This document shows positions 61,485 to 64,000 of a stretch of 64,000 bases of DNA, piece after piece. The DNA lies in the NCBI GenBank assembly GCA_029953675.1, contig JAMWBK010000004.1, positions 1,922,001 through 1,986,000 of the forward strand, read 5' to 3'. Numbering within the stretch: position 1 is the first letter of the stretch; each line of letters opens with the position of its first letter. A model generated the notes under the pieces. That model made no database searches and was not told the origin of the DNA. It worked only from the letters and a program-made list of their open reading frames with translations. The position numbers and the translations under genes were made by a program. The stretch comes from Rhodosorus marinus. Lineage: Eukaryota; Rhodophyta; Stylonematophyceae; Stylonematales; Stylonemataceae.

Positions 61485-61989
61485 CTAGAGTAGTCCGTCA
61501 GGCTTGCGGCCTCTCGTCCAACCTTTGCTGCTCCGTGGGACAACTCTACGCTCCTTCGGATGAAGCTTTGCACCGGGAGGAGGGTGCCAATCCGCCCTGG
61601 GGAACGGCGCTTCTAGGGAGCTTTCCTTGAACTTACTCTGCTGAGCGACCTCAGCCAACCCTGTAGAGCATGTCACCATACACGAGATAATCATTCATTA
61701 GAAAACCCTCCGAGCCTGTTGAATCGAATGGCGTCCTCCTTTGTCCCGTACCTATTAACGCTCGAAAGCTCGCGGGTTCGTGGCTAACAAGCAGCGACAG
61801 TGTTCTCCTATCCAATCTCACTCCAGTCGTGCGCAATGCTGAAATGAACCTACTGTACGTTGAGTTGTAGTACTTCGCTCCTATTCCAATGGTGCTGATC
61901 CAACCGTCCTTATGCTCTCTATGTCGATATTTCTCTTTTAAGGCCAAGTTCAGTTCTTTCATTCGCTGGAGCCTCCGCAATCCCGGCAT
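61485..61989 (-). CDS. Mitochondrial ribosomal protein bL20m
   Basis: A large-subunit ribosomal protein of the bacterial L20 family, most likely mitochondrial. Exons 61989-61752 and 61660-61485 (intron of 91 b) give 137 residues. The match covers the C-terminal two thirds of bL20: KEKYRHREHKDGWISTIGIG (aligning with the KR-x-x-R-x-LWI-x-RI segment), then YNSTYSRFISALRTTGVRLD followed by RRTLSLLVSHEPASFRALI. The very conserved N-terminal AKGFRGRxKN helix is not found, either in frame upstream or in an obvious exon to 62217, so the N-terminus is uncertain. If intron 1 is not removed, the protein would end at 61651 instead. The sense strand upstream (61990-62130) is G-rich and C-poor, like other promoters here. 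Confidence 0.7.
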
Positions 61990-63144
61990 GTCCAATTGAA
62001 CAAGAAAAGACGCGCTTTATAATTCAATGTTCCGCAGGGCGCATCCAAACCCAGCATCTCATCAACCTTGCTTAGGCGATCTCTCCCTCCCCCCTCAATC
62101 CACTCCCCTAAGTCAACGTTCCAGCAAGCAAAAAAGGGGGAAAAAAGCATATCTGAACAGAGCAAAAATGCACCCGCCTCCCGAAACCAAAAAGAAAATA
62201 GTTTTTGCTCGGCCATATTTTCACGGCCAGTAATACCTGGATTTTCAAAGGGGCTCCAACTTCTTATTCCTTGTCCGAAAATGATTAATCTTCATTTTTC
62301 CGCCTATTAAGCCATCACACCCACCCCTGGAAAGAAACGCAAAAAGGTGGATATTGACTAGATTCAATCATTAAAGTCTCACCACCTGCCAGTCGCTCGC
62401 CGAAGGTGGCCTGCGTGAAGCGTCTGAATGCTGGAGGATGTGTATGCATGTTGACCATATTGTCATTTAGCAAGATCACTATCTCTCAACTCTCCTTTAC
62501 TGATTGAGGTGATTTTAAACATCAGTAATAGAACAAGCTCTTCGACTCAGAAGCAAAAGCTGAAGTAGGAGCACCTGGGCATAGCCCCCGAAAACTCGTG
62601 GACCTAACAAGTTTTGCTTCTGAAAGCGTGAGGAGGATGTGGATCATATGAACAACAAAAGTGGCGCCCGCTTTTACTACGTTCTTACAAGCGAGCGCTT
62701 GCGGTGTAGGTGTACCAGCCACGGACTAGCCACTGAAAGTGGAATACGGTAAACGGCTTGTTTAAAACAAAAAACTGCTCAAAGAGTTCACAGTCGAACA
62801 AACGATAATATCCAAAGAACAACACTCAGTCCGAAAAGTGCGAACTGAAGGATAACCTTTGTATCGGCATGTTGCACTTTAGGATCGTAAACTCCGGCTT
62901 GATGCAATCCTATCTTTCCCCTTCGGTGCCGTCCATCAACTTTTCCCGACGGCGGTGCTCGAGCAGGGGGGGTTTACTACCTAAAACTCCTTTCTCGAGT
63001 TTGGGTCGTGGCTGTGGGCTCTGTAAGGTGCTCTGCGGCTAGTAGGATAGGATGGGACGATTAGTCGAAGCAGAAATGATGGACAGTACAGCTCGGCATC
63101 TGGATTAATTGTTTACGGTACACCGAAGTTTTGGTGAAAAGAAA
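61990..63144. other. Spacer between divergent bL20m and DCAF13 genes
   Basis: The left edge is C-rich on the plus strand (bL20m promoter side). The right edge near 62930-63140 is G-rich. A minus-strand frame at 61959-62216 has an ATG at its start but no recognisable domain; it might hold a missed 5' exon of bL20m. Nothing else is seen. Confidence 0.4.
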
Positions 63145-64000
63145 ATGAAAATCAAACCCCTGTCCAGGTCGGCCTTGGAATGGAGCGGGACTATTGATGG
63201 GAGTGGAAGCGGGTCCGGACCCCGGAGAACGACGAGGAATAGGGATCCTACGCTTCATCCTTTTGAGAGAGCTCGTGAAGAGCAACGGGCTCTGAACGCG
63301 GCCAAGCTGGGTCGCGTGTTTGCCAAACCGTTTGTATACTCTTTGGAGGGTCACGAGGATGGTGTTTACTGCTTTTCCAGGTCTAGAAAAGAGATTTCGA
63401 AAGTATGCTCGGGTTCTGCAGATGGTTCATTGAGGATTTGGAACCTTGCGTCAAGGAGGGAGGTAGCCACATGTGAAAATGCGCATGCATCCTTTTTACG
63501 CGGTGTTTCTGTAACTGCCGACGGCGAACGTGTCATCTCAGCTGGAGATGATAGGGCAGTACGAATTTGGGATACGACCAATGGTAAGCATGCGTAGATG
63601 ACACAAGTTAGAACCGAATTTTGCTGTAGGCGCGTTGGCTAAACGAACGCTGTGGTTCTTCTCTGCACTAGGAGAACGATTGAGTGAGTTCCTGGGTAAC
63701 AGTGCATTCTCAAGTGTCGACTGTCACTGGTCTGACTCAGTGTTTGCGACGTCTGGAGCTACAGTTGAGATTTGGGACGAGAACAGATCGGATCCCATCC
63801 AACGACTTGAGTGGGGTGCTGACTCGGTGACAAAAGTTCGGTTCAACCCAGTTGAAAAGGACATTTTGGCGAGCTGTGGTACGGACCGTGGAATAGGACT
63901 GTACGACTTGCGTCTGCAGACCCCTGTGAGAAAGCTCGTCATGGCTATGCGCTCAAATTCTGTTGCATGGAATCCCATGGAGTCCTTCAACTTCACCGTT
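63145..64000 (+). CDS. DCAF13: DCAF13/SOF1, small-subunit processome WD40 protein, 5' part
   Basis: A nucleolar WD40 protein (yeast Sof1) required for 18S rRNA maturation; the animal protein also serves as a CUL4-DDB1 substrate receptor. Exon 1 is 63145-63583 and exon 2 starts at 63672 and runs past the window edge (intron of 88 b). The start is MKIKPLSRSALEW, and the family N-terminus follows: RNRDPTLHPFERAREEQRAL, NAAKLGRVFAKPFVYSLEGH. Repeats then show SGSADGSLRIWNL and SAGDDRAVRIWDT. Exon 2 reads FATSGATVEIWDENRSDPIQ, GTDRGIGLYDLR, and SVAWNPMESFNFTV, the NPME-x-F pattern being diagnostic of Sof1/DCAF13. About 255 residues of an expected 440-450 are inside the window. Confidence 0.94.

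Overview
This is nuclear DNA of a eukaryote. Genes lie on both strands, nearly all are split by short GT-AG introns (about 65 to 410 bases), and the products are typical eukaryotic ones: RAD51, 40S ribosomal protein S21, NOC3, UTP12, DCAF13/SOF1, C1D, SPC24, a ubiquitin-specific protease and CD2BP2/LIN1. Several genes point to an organism with a plastid: a thylakoid/plastid-type signal peptidase with a transit-like leader, an organellar bacterial-type SSB, a tandem CBM25 starch-binding protein and a bacterial-type RecB-nuclease/helicase. A unicellular alga, possibly of the red lineage, fits best. That placement is inference, because no lineage marker is present in the window.

Layout by region. 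1-9.5 kb: the 3' end of a CD2BP2/LIN1 splicing-factor gene (+), a small unknown gene (-), a long repeat-bearing spacer, and a large nuclease-helicase (+). 11-17 kb: a USP16/45-like deubiquitinase (+), an organellar SSB (-) and C1D/LRP1 (+). 18-22.5 kb: RPS21 (+), a SIW14-like phosphatase (+) and a CDP-alcohol phosphotransferase (-). 25-35 kb: a double CBM25 protein (+), RAD51 (+), NOC3 (+) and an MRS2-type Mg channel (-). 37-42.5 kb: an RNF126-like RING ligase (+), a LON-domain protein (-) and SPC24 (-). 44-56 kb: a PPR protein (+), a two-domain Golgi-type glycosyltransferase (-) and UTP12/WDR3 (-). 58-64 kb: plastid signal peptidase (+), mitochondrial ribosomal protein bL20 and a TTC39/IML2 protein (- strand, only 5 bases apart), and the 5' part of DCAF13/SOF1 (+).

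Functionally the window is mostly housekeeping, with several ribosome-biogenesis genes (NOC3 for the large subunit, UTP12 and SOF1 for the small-subunit processome, C1D for exosome processing, RPS21). The least ordinary genes are the nuclease-helicase, the fused glycosyltransferase and the catalytic-domain-free CBM25 protein. The spacers are AT-rich and contain several imperfect tandem duplications and three perfect short hairpins. A pattern seen across the window is that the sense strand just upstream of most start codons is strikingly G-rich and C-poor, whichever way the gene points.

Exon boundaries were derived by eye from reading frame, GT-AG sites and family similarity. Every multi-exon model given here keeps frame through all its junctions.
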